Source: Scedosporium boydii
Lineage: Eukaryota; Ascomycota; Sordariomycetes; Microascales; Microascaceae
Direction of reading: 5' to 3'
DNA length: 64,000 nucleotides
NCBI GenBank assembly: GCA_002221725.1
Contig: NJFT01000165.1
Span: 1 to 64,000, forward strand
Part shown: positions 1-12,357 of the stretch, one piece after another
Layout: every line of letters starts with the position of its first letter
Numbering within the stretch: position 1 is the first letter of the stretch
The notes under the pieces: generated by a model
Database searches by the model: none
Told to the model about the DNA's origin: nothing
Seen by the model: the letters and a program-made list of their open reading frames with translations, nothing else
Made by a program: the position numbers and the translations under genes

Positions 1-40
1 TACAAGGAAAACAATTCCGGAAAATTGGAAGCTCACTTAC

Positions 41-246
41 AGGCCAAACATCATCCAGAGCACGCTTTTGTCCCAAATGGTGGTGACGGCCTCAATGGCC
101 TTGACACCCTCTTGTTTGCGATCGGAGCTGGCATCGCCCTTAATGTCGGGATCTTGCTGGTGCGACACCGTCTTTTCAATGTCGAGGCCTTGTGACGCGA
201 GCGTCGAGGCGAACTTCTCGGCGGGCTGTGCCGCTATCGTGGCCAT
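41..246 (-). CDS. MFS siderophore-iron transporter, first exon only (partial)
   Basis: Starts at ATG 246 and runs to a GTAAGT donor at position 40; the rest lies beyond the window edge. The 68 visible residues are a hydrophilic, probably cytosolic N-terminus ending in GVKAIEAVTTIWDKSVLWMM. This 'GV..IEAVT..W.K' stretch just before the first membrane segment is the usual N-terminal signature of fungal siderophore-iron transporters (Sit1/MirB type, 14-TM MFS proteins that import ferric siderophores). No membrane segment is visible, so the call rests on this motif. A ferric reductase lies at 23830-26561, so two iron-uptake functions occur in the same window. Several GATA cores lie upstream (for example around 394-402 and 899-906), which would fit GATA-type iron repression, but GATA cores are frequent by chance. 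Confidence 0.6.
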
Positions 247-3200
247 GACGGCTGTGTCGTGAAATAAAGTGAAGTAGTAAGAGGAGGTGGTATTTTACAC
301 CTTGGAATACTACGGGGCTTACTTCGTGAGGGGGGTGGTGCAGATCAATATGAGAGACGGGAACCTCGCATGCAACCAGCGCGGTTGGGGGAATAGATTG
401 ATTGATAAAGAAATCTTCCAACCGTCTCTTGGAGGGGATAAGCAGACGAAATAAGGAGACAAGATGGCGGGGTGATGCAGATGAACTGCGCAATCCAAAT
501 GAACCGCCACCAGCAGCAGGTCGGTTGTTATCCTCGATGGAGATGCAGCAGGGATTGTAGACATCGCATGTCGCACTCCACATCCGTTAATCACATCCCA
601 CCCTCTTGTTCCTCTCCACGACGGTAGTGCGAGAAGACATCGCTGTCGTACCCACTTGAGTGGAGGGGGGATGAAGCGAGAGTGGGAGTCAAAGTGGGCG
701 TGGGATGCGGCCATGGTTGCCTTCATTGGGAACAGACGTCTCGAGTGAGGACTAGAGCTCTGGTCGGGACCTCAATGAGCACTAGTGCTGTTGCTTCACA
801 CGCCTTAGTGATCACGTCTGTATGCAACGCTACGCACTAGGTTGGATGGTTGCCCATGGACAACTAGAATTACAACCCAGACCCTTGGAAATCAGAGATT
901 GATAAGGTATGTATCGGAGCTTGCTCGGAAGGTTCATGGTCTGGCCTGTTTGTACTACAGGTAGTAAGGCATGTCTTGAGCAGCCGGGTGCTAACCAACA
1001 CCTGAGCCCACACTGGTGTATAAATCAAGCCGGGGGGGAAGAGTGAAGAGGAAAAGGAGAGCCAGATCTTACGGGCATTAGGACTGAATGGCAGTCGACG
1101 TTGGGTTTGCATTAGCTAACAATTAAGCTTGTTCCTCAGCCGTTCCACAGACAATAGAATGTATCAATCTACAAGTAAGGGATCAACTAATAATTCTTAC
1201 CGGGTACCCATATTTCGTGGGCGACACAGAAGCTAAACACAGGCTTGGGACGAATGATGGCGTGGAGGCGCAGAGCTCATCGGTCGTGACCGGGCGAGGT
1301 ACATTAGCGTGGTCCACCCCGAGTTTACTTTTGCCTCGATCAGAGGTGGGTGGGCTTCCGGTTTCGGGGATCTGCACGTTAATCTGCTATTTGCGGCCTG
1401 TAGCCCCGGCAGTTTTGGGCGTGCATGGCGTGGTTTGCTGGTGCCGCCCAGGGAAGAAACCAAGCCGTTTTTGTTTCTTAGCAGCACATGATCAGGACGA
1501 GCTAATAATCTTACACTAATACGGTAAGAAGGCGAGAATGGCGGGAAGCAGGGCATAGCTTAGAGCTACCCAAGTAAGCTACTGGACTAGTCCACTAGCA
1601 GGACGAGATTAAAGGAGTTCGGGCGCCAAGGTGTGGGCATCGTGGAAATCGGGTCACCAAGACGGGAGCCACGAAGTGGGTGGGTGCGAGAATGGGGTGA
1701 AGACATGGATGAACAGAGCCTTGCAGTTACTAGCATCATAAACTAACTCACAGACGCCACCAAATCCAATCTGCACCTGGGCAGGGCTTTCTTCTGGTGG
1801 TGATGCAGCGGCAGGATGGGGGAGGCGCATTTCCCGACCAATACCGACGCTGGCATTAGTCGATAGGTTCCAAAGCATGGACGTTGCTCAAGGATGCAGG
1901 TCGACAGATGAGATCAGGTGGTTAGGAAGCAAAAGATCTCATCTATCTGATGGTATGAAGCAATAGCTCGTTGCAGTACCGAGTAGAGCGTGGGACCGCG
2001 CAATATGACCGGAAAACCAGCAGTACCTCCGAAGTACGAAGTAGAAATATATCAAAAATCATGCTAAAAACTTTGGCTTAATTCCCAGCCCCCTGGAAGG
2101 CAGAAAAAAGCAGGCAGCGTGGGTCCAAAGTCGAAGATTGAATCAGAGTCCCAGTCCAGTATCATGCAGCAATGCAAAAGAGGGGAAGGTCGTGTCGGTA
2201 TTTTGCCGCTCTTCTTTTTTGCTCGTTCCCTTCTCTTTCCCTATTGCCGAAACACACCATGTCTTCCCGTCCAAATAAGGCATTTCGGCCGCTGAGGGAT
2301 GCACCTTGACACCCTGGTTTATTGGCCGGGCTTGGCTGATGCGACATGACGGCAGGGACAAGCACGACGAGCACGCGGAAGATGAAAAGAAGCCGTCGAT
2401 TGCGAAGTAGCACTACCTGTATTCGCGCAGAGTCCTGTGCCCTCATAACGAGAGGAACGTGAGAAAAGGGGATAGAAGCAGGTCTTGCGTGAGTATCAAT
2501 GTCAACGAATCCCACAGCATCCCTCCCATCCCTCGTACCTGCACTCTTTCGTGCTTGGTGGCACTCCGCGGGCCTGCACGCCAAGTTGAGAAGCGAGTGT
2601 GTTATGTTAAAAATCGACCAATCTGCTCTCTCTACCCTTGCAAATGATGGGATGCGCGCAGCATTCAAACACGCTCTTCCCCCTCTTCTCTTCCCTCCAT
2701 CGCAGCTATACCCTGGTCAGTGGAAGACACTACGACCGAATAGGACATGAGCTGTGGGGGTCATGATTATCAGATTGATCAAATCAGATCTGATAAAAAT
2801 TTTTCATCAACTTCTCCACGCGTCATATGTCCCAAAACATCGGGGGAGGCCGGACGTTGGCCGGGTTTTCTTTCCTTCGATAGGAATTTTCTTAATAGGA
2901 CCATCTCCGTCCTTGGAGACTCCACACGATCATCACTGCCAAGTGAGTGTTGGGTTTTCCTAGTTAAACTGCATTAGAGCTTTGGGACTGGTCGATCCAC
3001 TTCAGAAGAGCGGAACCGTGAATCTCGCGCGTTTTGATGATGGCAAGGGTGCAGAACGTGGGATATCCCCCCTCCACCCCAAGAATTTCATCGGATTTAG
3101 TAGTGTACTTTGTACACTGCTTCGTTAATTCTCCTGGTCCGTCGTAGGGCTTCCATCGGGAGACGAGTGAGACTCTTCCCCCCGCTCGAACTCGGCTCTC

Positions 3201-5232
3201 AACTCTGGACTTGGACACTGCATTCTCGACCCTCGACCCTGGTTCGCGAGGTGGCATGGGAGCAGTCCATCTGCCATTATGAATGGATTACGCAATCGAA
3301 TCATATTTTGCTTGAAAAGTTTTGCTGCGTCGCGGGAGTAGTCCGCCTTTGACACCACTGGCACATCTCACCATCATATTTTACCTCAATGTGATGTGGT
3401 GACACTTGATGCCCGGGTGGCTCCGACGTCGCTCTTCTTCCATTTCCGGGCAGTCAGCGACGAGGAACGGCGTAAACAGTGGAATGTATTCCACAAGATT
3501 TGTTTCTTGAAGGGAAAGTCTCCCTCTGTGCAGCACAAAGCACCCAACTCAGTCTCCGATGCAGCCATCCGAAACGTTATTTGCACAGCAGAAGTAACTC
3601 CGCTTTTCTCTCTTCGTGCCGACCCTCCTTCTGAAAAGACGTTGGAACTAGGTTTGACCCTTCTTTTTCCACTTTGGCATAGTAGACGGGACTAGGTGAT
3701 TTTTGGTTGACAGGACGAGGGCCAGTCCTCGGAAGAAATGGTAGTTCGGCGTTAGGCTCGGACTGTCCCCTTCTAGTCGGCGACACACCAAGAAGTGCTT
3801 CTGTCTCTCTCCCAACCGGAAATCCTCGGGAGAAGAGTCAGGGTTTCAGTCGCTTTTGCTTGACAGTTCCGAAGGTGCGTTTAGAGGCCCGAAATTGAGC
3901 TTGGCAAACAACGTGTAGATTTTTTTTTAACAGCAGTTTTTATTTACTTATTTGCAATCTTTTATTGGCCTTTGCTTCCTGGCGTAGACGCTTTCAATCT
4001 ATTTTCGATTTGCATACTCAAAGATGCACTATTCGCGGATGACCTCTTCGGAAATATTGCGCGGACTTGGCTCTGATGTTATCTCTCGAGATTTGCCTTG
4101 ATGCTCGTTGATTCTTGTCACGAGTGGGCTTTTGCCAAGCCACCCATCATCCGAGCCCCTGGCTTTAACTTACATCTCCTTGAATGTCTGCCTTTCTTAG
4201 CATACGTCGACCCGTAAGGTGGTTAGGATTCGGTCGATATCCAGGATCGTGTGAGGTGCTGCCATCGTGGAAACTGGGGATGGCAAATGTTAGTCAATGA
4301 AAATGCTTTGACCGCCTCGCCGACTCTATAAGAAAGGCGAAGGAAGAACGGTAATGGATGCTGATTGGGGCTGGGCACAGAAAGCTCAGCTGCGCTCGGA
4401 AACGAGTTGCACACATAGAAGTAAGATCTCCTGCAGTCTCGAAGACGTATAAATGCTTCGAGTCTCCTGCCGTCCCTTAGTCTTATGGATTCCAGGCATC
4501 AGAGCCCCACAAGATAGCTCAATGCATGTGAGAGGATTCCTGGACCCGACAACCAGGTAAGCTCGTGTAGAGAACAGCTCGGCAAGTGAGTGGACTCGTA
4601 TGTCCTGTACCAGACGCAGTGTGGATGGCACGTGGTGGCTCTTGTAGGGTCGCCCAATGGCACCCTGACGACGGCGAGGCAGTGCATGGTGCCGATCCGT
4701 GGGGTGACCCCACGATGCGTTGCAGGTAAATTGTCGATGGGCGGACCAGCGCATGTCTGTACCTCGACACTTGCCCTTTTTGTAGCTGCCATGGCCTCTG
4801 ACCCGGTCCCATCCCCAATATCCGGGGCTCCGTCTCCTCGGATAACTCTTCACCATCCGTCATTATATTAGTATTCTGCCAAAGCCAAGCCCTCCTACCC
4901 CGGCATTCACTCGGTCCGTATTTGATCAGAGCTAAGTGGTTTCAGTTGCTCTGCCTTCCGAAGATTGTCAAGCCCACACGCACCTGCGTACCGGGAGTTA
5001 TCACCGTAAGTCTTCAAGCAGGATCACATCATGGGGATTAGCAGTCGATACACTTCGGAACCTTGCTCTTTCTCTCCATAAGGCGTCAGAAAGCTAACGC
5101 TATTACAATAGTTCTTTCAACGTTGATGAGCTCAATAAAATTCTGTGGGCTTTACCAACCTTTTTATTTCTATCAAGTATACCGGTAAGCATGCACCGGG
5201 ATTAACGTGCAGTTATTTCCAGCTCATTTTTA
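247..5232. other. Gene-poor stretch; no supported gene
   Basis: I find no gene in these 5 kb. Open frames of up to 168 codons exist on both strands, but they overlap each other, have no recognisable motif, and do not join through plausible introns. Base composition is normal and there is no AT-rich scar. It holds the promoter of the siderophore transporter at its left end and the 3' flank of the NACHT gene at its right end. Confidence 0.5.
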
Positions 5233-8200
5233 TCATTGCCTCGGGCGTTTTGAGAATCCTTCGTCTGATGTGTTCTCAGCGTCCGCCGTTAGAATCCTTC
5301 TTTTCCCTAAAGGCCCTCTTCGAGCGTGCGTCTGGGAGCCTTCAGCTGCGTCAAGCAGGCCCGACAAGCGCTGACTCGACATAATAAATCCGGGGTCCCT
5401 GTAGATTACGGTTGGGGGAACGTTTTCCCCCGCCTTTGCCAACTGATACGCCGAAGAGGTATCGAGGCTCTGACTGTCTACGTCCAAGCTGATTTTCAAG
5501 CTGTCTCCCTGAAACTTGGGGAGAATGATCCGTTGCCTGGTCTCGCTCACTCCCGACCATCCCGGCAACGTAACCAGTTTTGCAGTTTCAGTTCTCCGAT
5601 CAGATCTTCCAGTCAGGTAAATTCCGCTTGCCGACGCCTCGATGGTTAAACTTGATATGCTTCCGCCGCGATCGACATGCCAGAGCTGGGATGAGCTTGA
5701 GGACCCCGAGGCAAGATGCGATAGACCGTTGGCGCTGAGTGGCGCTTCAACCAGTGGCATTTCATGCTGAACAAATCGAGAAGGAGAAGGTTCTGTGAGA
5801 TTCAAGAGCTCCTGCGGTATCGGAACGACGACGGGGCTGGCCACGAGCTTATAACGGGCGACGAAAAAAGACCCACAGGCAGAGAAGTCCATCGCCTCGA
5901 AGATGTTATCCCGCTCTAAGTGGATAATTGTTGGTGAACCTGGGGCTACTGGTGAGAAAGCTTGACCACTACTATTGACTGCCCAATACGGTCAATTACG
6001 TACCTTTCCCATAAGCCCAAATGAAAGCGGCATTCTGCCATGGGGTACCCCGAGTGGAGTGGGCACAGAATGCTAATATCTCGCGGTTGGGGTGGAATAC
6101 GACTCGCGCTACTTTCCGGATCCCAAACTGAAGGCTAATAGTGTCTCGTTCCAACAAGCGAAGGTGATAGGCATGTTCATATCGATATACCGTAACGTGC
6201 TGTTCGCCAGAATTATCCCACTCTAGAACGGCCAAATCCTTTTTGTATTTGGAGAAAGCCACCGAGTGGATAGCGTGCCGTCGTTGATCACATTGGTCAG
6301 TTAGAGCAACCCAGAAGAAATCTCTGGAGGCTGGTTCTCGTATGGGTAGCGCGCATTGTAGACAGGTTGATCTGGACCTGTTTGCCGTTGGATTGATGGA
6401 AAATAGAGTTTCTAGGACGGAAAAGGCATCGACTTCGGCGCTGATCGCCATGGGCAAGTTGATCTCCGTAGAATAGCGGTAATAAAGATAGCTCCGGATC
6501 GGGATGAGCATTTCCCGCGGAGGGATGGAAATCTGAGCGCTGGCCAGCCTGACCGATTCAGGATGAAGTGCCCATACTTCGTAGGTTGCCAACCATCCTG
6601 AGCAAAGCTCAGTCGGATCGAAACCTGAGGTCGTATTCAGAACCTTTTCTTTATATGCCGGATCGTGGAAGTGTCTATCCGAGTTCGTTTATTAGCCCCC
6701 AATGACTCGGATTACTCTTGCCCTGGGATTTACTCACCTGTTGGCCCAGATGTTTAACGTTGCCTTCATTTCTCCCGAGTCGGAAGTCCTTGACAAACAT
6801 GCGACAGGCTGTTGGGAAGGAGCGCAAGACGCTGGAACCGTGGGGTTCTGATACGACACTTTAGTGCTCTCAGACGACCAGAAGTAGTGGTTGCCGCTCA
6901 AGAATGCTGTCATTTCATCCCAGACTATGTGCGGCGCGTCGCGCAAGGAGTTGCCCCATATTTCGACTACTTCGTCTACCTCAGCCTTGAAGCCTTCGAT
7001 CTGCTCGATGAGGGAGGTATCGATGGGTAGTCCCGCGCGCCCTCGGCGATGGAATTTTGTGCCCAGTTTGTTGTCCAGGCAGCCAAGGAACAGAGCGCAT
7101 CACTCGGCGGATGGTCGACGTTTACATATCCGGAGCTGTAAAAGGCTTCGAGCCAGACTGACATTACTCTGGGGTTTCGCAAGAAAATAAGAAGGCGTGA
7201 AGAAAACTCCGAAAAGAAGTCCAGGAAATCCCGAGACAACGACCCGCGAGTTAAGCGGTGTTCATTCACCGCGTTGACGAAACTGCGAATGTGCAGTAGC
7301 CAGCTAACGGCAGCATAGTCAGTAAAGCAGAAAGTGTCGTACAAGTGCGCAGCGCGGATACTTCGACCAAGTGTTCCCGATAGAGGTTGCGGAGGCGTGT
7401 GGAATAAGAGCTGTTTGAGGCAATTCGCGGCGTAATCTAGGCTGCCAAGCACGGGGTCGAGTATGAGTTGGGAATGCGGAGTCGGAGTCCTCCATTTAAT
7501 GCACGACGTTGAATGATGCTTCGTCAATGTCTCGTTGACTGAAAGGTGGATGACTTGTAATGCAGGCTCCTTGTCGAGGAAAGGCGGTCCTCCAGAGAGG
7601 GCGGTGCGCTCTACCAGCCCAGCGCACGCCATGATCGTGCAGTCTTCAAACTCCTTGATGCACATGGCGTCACGATACGGCTGGAGAAACTCGTCAATAA
7701 CTAGGGTTTGGCGTAGTTGACGAGAGGAGATGGGGACTGCGGCGTATATGAGTCGCATAAGCACTTTGGACGCCAGCGTCTCTGCAAACTTCCCCGAGTT
7801 TGTGATGAGTTTGACGATGCGGCGATACATGGTCTCCAAACCCTCGGGAGTGTTGATCTCACGAAGTACACGTAATCGCTGGCTGGTATCGATATACGGT
7901 GATCGAAGAAAGTTGATCATTAGCCGAGCCCAAAGAAACATTCCATCTGCTCCACGGACCATGCGCTCTAACAAGTTGTCTTTCTGGGCATGAGCGGAGG
8001 CCGGTAAGATGTCCTCATCGAATAGAAGGTCGAGCTGATGTTCACTGAACAGCCTGATGTCCGTCGATACTTTTTCTTTGGGGATGCCCAACCGATTTGC
8101 CTCCGGGATGCTTCGCTGGAGTTTTGCAACGTTGGCTCGACTCAACAAGAGGATATGCGGGGAACATGTCTTCCATATCTTGACAAGGGAGGCGAGGAAA

Positions 8201-10045
8201 TCGTCACAATCGACGCACTCGTCGATACCATCTAGGATCAGAATAGAATCTCTAGGCAGGCAGACCCTGAGCAGATCAACAAGGATGGACTTGCCGGCCC
8301 TGAGTTGGCCGGGATTCCTTCGAGGGTCGTCCATGGCAAATGAAAACTTATCCAACACTTCCCCCTCACCACCATGCTTGGACAATACCTGGGCCAGAAT
8401 AGAATGGTATGCGGAAGAGGCCGAATCGTTGGATGTGGACTTCCACTCGAAGAAGTAGTAGCATATCTCTTTGCGATCACATTCCAGTAGCATATACTGT
8501 TGACTTTCCAGATTGTCGATAATAGAGGATGCTAATACTGTTTTACCAGATCCTGGATTTGCTGCAGTGGACGAGATCAGAAAGGGGGCTGAGAGAGAAA
8601 GAATGGCACCTGAGAACTCATACCATGTATCCATAGTACATTCGAACCAAACCCGCCATTGTGCGTGGCGGCCTCAAGGTCGTCAAGTAGCCATTTCTTG
8701 TATTGTACTTCTTCTAGAATCCAGGTTGCCGTCTCCTGTTGTCGCAAATTCCGGGCCAGATCGATCGCGTCGACAAAAATAGGTGCGGATACCCACTTCA
8801 AGACGGCTAGGTAGATCCTGTCTGCGGGAGAAGTCAGAGAGACCTATCAAAATGCTTCCAGAAAAGCCACTTCCTTACCCATGCGTTCAGATTCCAATTG
8901 CTTCAAGCCCTTCGAATTTCTGCCAACGAGGCCTGCGTCTGTCGTCTGTCATCAGCAGCTTGTCGTCTCTCCAAGTCCATCAACCTTCGCTCCTCCAGAG
9001 CAAGGCGGCGGTCCTCTCTCGCATTCCGCATTTCTGCCGTGCTCAGATCTCGATAGTGTCGGAAGTCATCTCCCATGGCCGCGTTTCGTGCCATTTCCCG
9101 GTTCGACTCCTGGATGTGCCAAATGCTTATCTCTTCGAACAAACTCTTACGGTGGGCGGATAAATTGCCCAGCTGGTCCTGGAATCGACCATGAAACGGC
9201 TTCCACATCAAGCGGCCAATGACCTCGGGAGTTCTTCTTATCCCTGCGATGAGTCGAGTTAGACTGAGCTTCCGAAGCACCAAATCGCAAGGATTGACAA
9301 GTGGCCATACTTCCATCACCCCGTGTAAACACTCGGATAGCACCTTTAAATATCTCCAGGATGTCGGTGTAGATGGCTTCGAGGATCCTGGGGATCTGCG
9401 ACTGGCGGAGACCGGCGTCTCCGGTGCAGAGCCGGAATACTTCCTCGAACTGCTGAAAGGCGAACGAGAGCTCCTCAAAGACCGAGACAAGCTTGTCGAA
9501 AAAGGTAACGAAATTCGACGCCAGCTAATAATGCTCATCGTTTTAGGCCTCCCCACCGTCACTTCAACTTCCCTAGATAGGACCGACGAGTCGTGGAACA
9601 GACTAACCTGCAAAACAAGGCGAATAGTGCCCCAAGCGAGGGCAGCCCATTCTGGCCTGGAAGAAACGAAGATTCCTACTGCCTTGAAATACGGCTCAAA
9701 GGCATCATGGATCTTCCTAAGCACTTCAAAAATTTTGGTTCCAACAATCTTACGCTCCCTGATCGAATGTAGTTCCTCCAGCGTTATGGACAGCTCGTCA
9801 AAGGACGCGCAGGAAGAGTACAGGGACTGATCCTGGGGCGATAGACACGCCAAGAAGGCGTTCCTTGCGGCCTCGAAGCGACGGATGTGATCCGGAACGC
9901 GATCCGAGCTTGTCGGTTCAGTTTCCAGCACCGGGTTCGATCCGCTGGTGGGCGGGGGTATTTGGGAACCAGTGGGTGGGGATGCCATGGTATGTCGGTC
10001 AGGACAGGCTTCTTCGCGAGGATTAATATCCATTAATACTTCCAT
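5233..10045 (-). CDS. NACHT-domain STAND NTPase (fungal NLR-like), with two apparent one-base frameshifts
   Basis: Seven exons by hand: 10045-9608, 9524-9311, 9243-8879, 8821-8624, 8561-6738, 6674-6004, 5948-5233. The N-terminal ~330 residues match the helical domain with a charged coiled coil (EERRLMDLERRQAADDRR) that precedes NACHT in many fungal NLR-like proteins. Then come WIHANPGSGKT (Walker A, near residue 406) and ILILDGIDEC (Walker B), a NACHT ATPase that in this family switches on signalling such as heterokaryon incompatibility. The C-terminal ~440 residues have no clear repeat and include FHP and IWAYGK pieces reminiscent of a degenerate WD40-like propeller. Two points break the frame in the same direction (one base missing): near 8903-8930, where the coiled coil runs into TGA at a GGG run, and between 6979 and 7099, where the frame moves from DALCSL to LDNKLG. 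No intron of workable size explains either. The gene is a young pseudogene, or the assembly has two single-base errors. Start is the first ATG (10045). Confidence 0.8.
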
Positions 10046-10820
10046 AGCATTCAATTGCAGAAGGACTGGGAAAGAATAGAGGCCGGGAAGGCATCGGACT
10101 AGCCTTGTTGAACTTCACGACTCGACGGGTTTATCTGTGGAATATAGTGAGTTGAGATTCTACCTAGGGCGAACCCGAAGGATTGATTAAAAAGGCGAGC
10201 CTGGCCTCTGGTAAGCTTGGTTGTCTCGCCTCATCGCGGAGAGCCTGCAGGTCCATACGCCTAGATATTAGTCTGGGATTGTACTTTCAGGGAACCCTGG
10301 TCAAAGGAGCTTCAGCTTCCATCTAACAATTCTAGTGATGAACATTGCTAATGGTCAATGCACCGATGAGATTCAGACCCAGCTATCCTGCCCTTTTTCC
10401 ACTTCCTCTCGTCGTCCAAGGAAGTGTCGCTGCGTTGGACTTGGCCCCAGGCTCAGCCAAGTTCCTGTCTGAGTGCTTGGCACTTAGGAGAAGGGAAGAG
10501 GGGAGAGTTAAAAAGCTTGCCCTGACCGTCGCTTTGCATTTTGGACCATTACGTTGGATTCACTCTAATAACTTGGCTCAACAACAACAAATCCTCCTAA
10601 CAATTGAAAAGAAAAAGAAAAAAAATTGTTTTTATTTTTATTTTTGATTTCAGAAACCCGGCATTGCCTAATTGAATGCAGATTTCGTTTTGGACAGCTC
10701 GTCAAAAGAGCGACGGATGTGGTCCTCAACACCACCTGAGCGAGTCGACCTACTTCGTATGTGGCTGCCACCCAGACAACTTGGATCGTCCTACGGGTTG
10801 GTCCCGCAACAACAACTAGC
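10046..10820. other. Intergenic, promoter side of the NACHT gene and 5' flank of tRNA-Leu
   Basis: No gene seen. An A-rich/T-rich run (about 10600-10645) is the only marked compositional feature. Confidence 0.5.
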
Positions 10821-10921
10821 GGTAAGATGGCCGAGCGGTCTAAGGCGCCAGGTTAAGGTTACCTTAACAAGTAAATTCCTGGTCCAGGAAACTGGGCGTG
10901 AGTTCGAATCTCACTCTTATC
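10821..10921 (+). tRNA. tRNA-Leu (anticodon AAG), intron-containing
   Basis: Folds as a class II tRNA. The acceptor stem GGTAAGA pairs with TCTTATC (one G-T pair). The D-arm is GCCGAGCGGTCTAAGGC, the anticodon stem CCAGG pairs with CCTGG, and the loop TTAAGG gives anticodon AAG. There is a long variable arm and a T-arm GTGAG-TTCGAAT-CTCAC. About 18 bases between the anticodon and the 3' half of the anticodon stem are the intron at the canonical position after base 37. The discriminator A is at 10922, and a T-run follows within 10 bases as an RNA polymerase III stop. Confidence 0.93.
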
Positions 10922-11452
10922 ACTCTTTTTTCCGCAATCGAATTTTTTTTCCTCCCACCTTCTTTTTGGTCGTCCTTTTCCAGGATCCATACACAGTTTC
11001 CTTTTTCGCTTTGTTTTCTTTTTTTCCCCTTTCTTATTGCAACCTCGACATTTTAATAATAGTAGCTGCACACTTAATAATAGATGAGCTGCATTGAATC
11101 GCACAGCCAGGGGAGGGGACCATCCAATGCGATCGACCAGAAGCGATGCGCGACCAGAAGCCCTGGTTTTAGGAGACTGGCACAGCAGATGTGGTAGCAA
11201 GCCTCAAGCACATGAGGAACTCTGCCTTAAGTTGCTGTAGTATTGATCCCTGCGAAGCCGTACAATGCGGTGTCTGCCTGGGCTTATGTGCTGCTTCGCA
11301 CTGGATGGGTCTTTCTCAACAGGAATTCATCATGACACGCCGGCACCAACTGAACCTGGCGGAGCAGTGTATTGTGTAATGGTAACTTTTTGCCTTCAGC
11401 TCTCCAGATCAACTGACTCTATATGATGATAGGTGACGTGCGCTCCAGCTAT
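10922..11452. other. Intergenic
   Basis: Contains the T-rich termination tract of tRNA-Leu (10925-11035) and the 3' flank of the reductase gene. No gene seen. Confidence 0.5.
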
Positions 11453-12357
11453 TTAGTTCTTCCCGAGCTCCTCAGCCCTGACCGTAGCGGCCTTGACCGC
11501 ACCATCAACAATATCCTTCAGACCGGCGTTCTCAAAGCTTACCAGGGCGGCATAAGTGGTGCCGTTGGGGCTGGTGACGTTTTTCCTTAGCTGGGCAGGC
11601 TCATCTGAGGACTCAACTAGCATCTTGCCGGCTCCGTAGCAGGTCTGCTTGGCAAGGCGGGTAGCCTGTTCCTCGGAGAGACCTAGGCTGGTGGCACTGG
11701 CAATGAGGTGCTCGACGAAGGCAAAGAAGTAGGCGGGGCCAGAGCCTGAACTCAGTTAGTCCCAGGTAATTCTTAAGTGCGAGGATGTATGTTTATGAGA
11801 GGTTTACCAGAAAGACCAGTGACAACATCGAGCAGCTCCTCCTTATCTACCCACTCAGTGGCCTTGCTAACGCTGCCCAGGAGAGCAGAGGTCAAGCTCC
11901 TCTCGGCCTCCGTTACGCCCTCGCCAGCGTAGACTCCCGAAGCTCCCTCACCGACCAGAGCGGGGGTGTTGGGCATGACGCGCACGATATGAGGAGCGCG
12001 ACCATTCTGCGTAAACCACGCAGAAAGACTCGCCAGGGTAATTCCCGCCGAAATGGAGATGACGAGGGGCAGACTCTCACGCTTGGCCCAGGCGGCACCG
12101 AGCTCCTCGCAGACGACCTTGGTGACTTGGGGCTTGACGGCGAGGATGACGAGGTCGGCATCGCCAGAAGCCTCCTCGTTGGAGATCGTCGTGCGCACAC
12201 CGATGGCGGCCATCTTTTCGCGGTTCACGTCCCAGGGCTCGGAGACGTAGATATTCTGCTTGGAGATGTCCTTGGAGAGGAGACCTCCGATAATGGCGGC
12301 GGCCATGTTTCCGCCGCCGATGAAGCAGATCTTGGCGTCTTGGAGTGAAAGAGTCAT
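11453..12357 (-). CDS. pro3: Pyrroline-5-carboxylate reductase
   Basis: Catalyses the last step of proline synthesis, the NAD(P)H-dependent reduction of 1-pyrroline-5-carboxylate to proline, in the cytosol. Two exons, 12357-11808 and 11745-11453, are joined across a 62 bp intron and give 280 residues, the normal family length. The N-terminal Rossmann motif is ICFIGGGNMAAAIIGGLL. The second half carries VRVMPNTPALVGEGASG, the conserved MPNTP..VG loop, and VTGLSGSGPAYFF-type dimerisation and substrate residues, with the intron falling inside the GSGPAY motif. The start is the ATG at 12357 with A at -3. A longer frame to 12381 begins with TTG and is not used. The residues needed for activity look intact. 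Confidence 0.96.

Noticed and set aside
2162..2668. 168-codon open frame on the minus strand
   Set aside because: No domain, no splice partners, unconvincing composition and overlapping frames on the other strand.
4386..4863. Several overlapping frames of 93-156 codons
   Set aside because: They are mutual shadows in different frames with no recognisable motif.
9219..9830. 203-codon plus-strand frame inside the NACHT gene
   Set aside because: Antisense shadow of exons 1-3 of the NACHT gene, which splice correctly on the minus strand.
11785..12348. 187-codon plus-strand frame
   Set aside because: Antisense shadow of pyrroline-5-carboxylate reductase.
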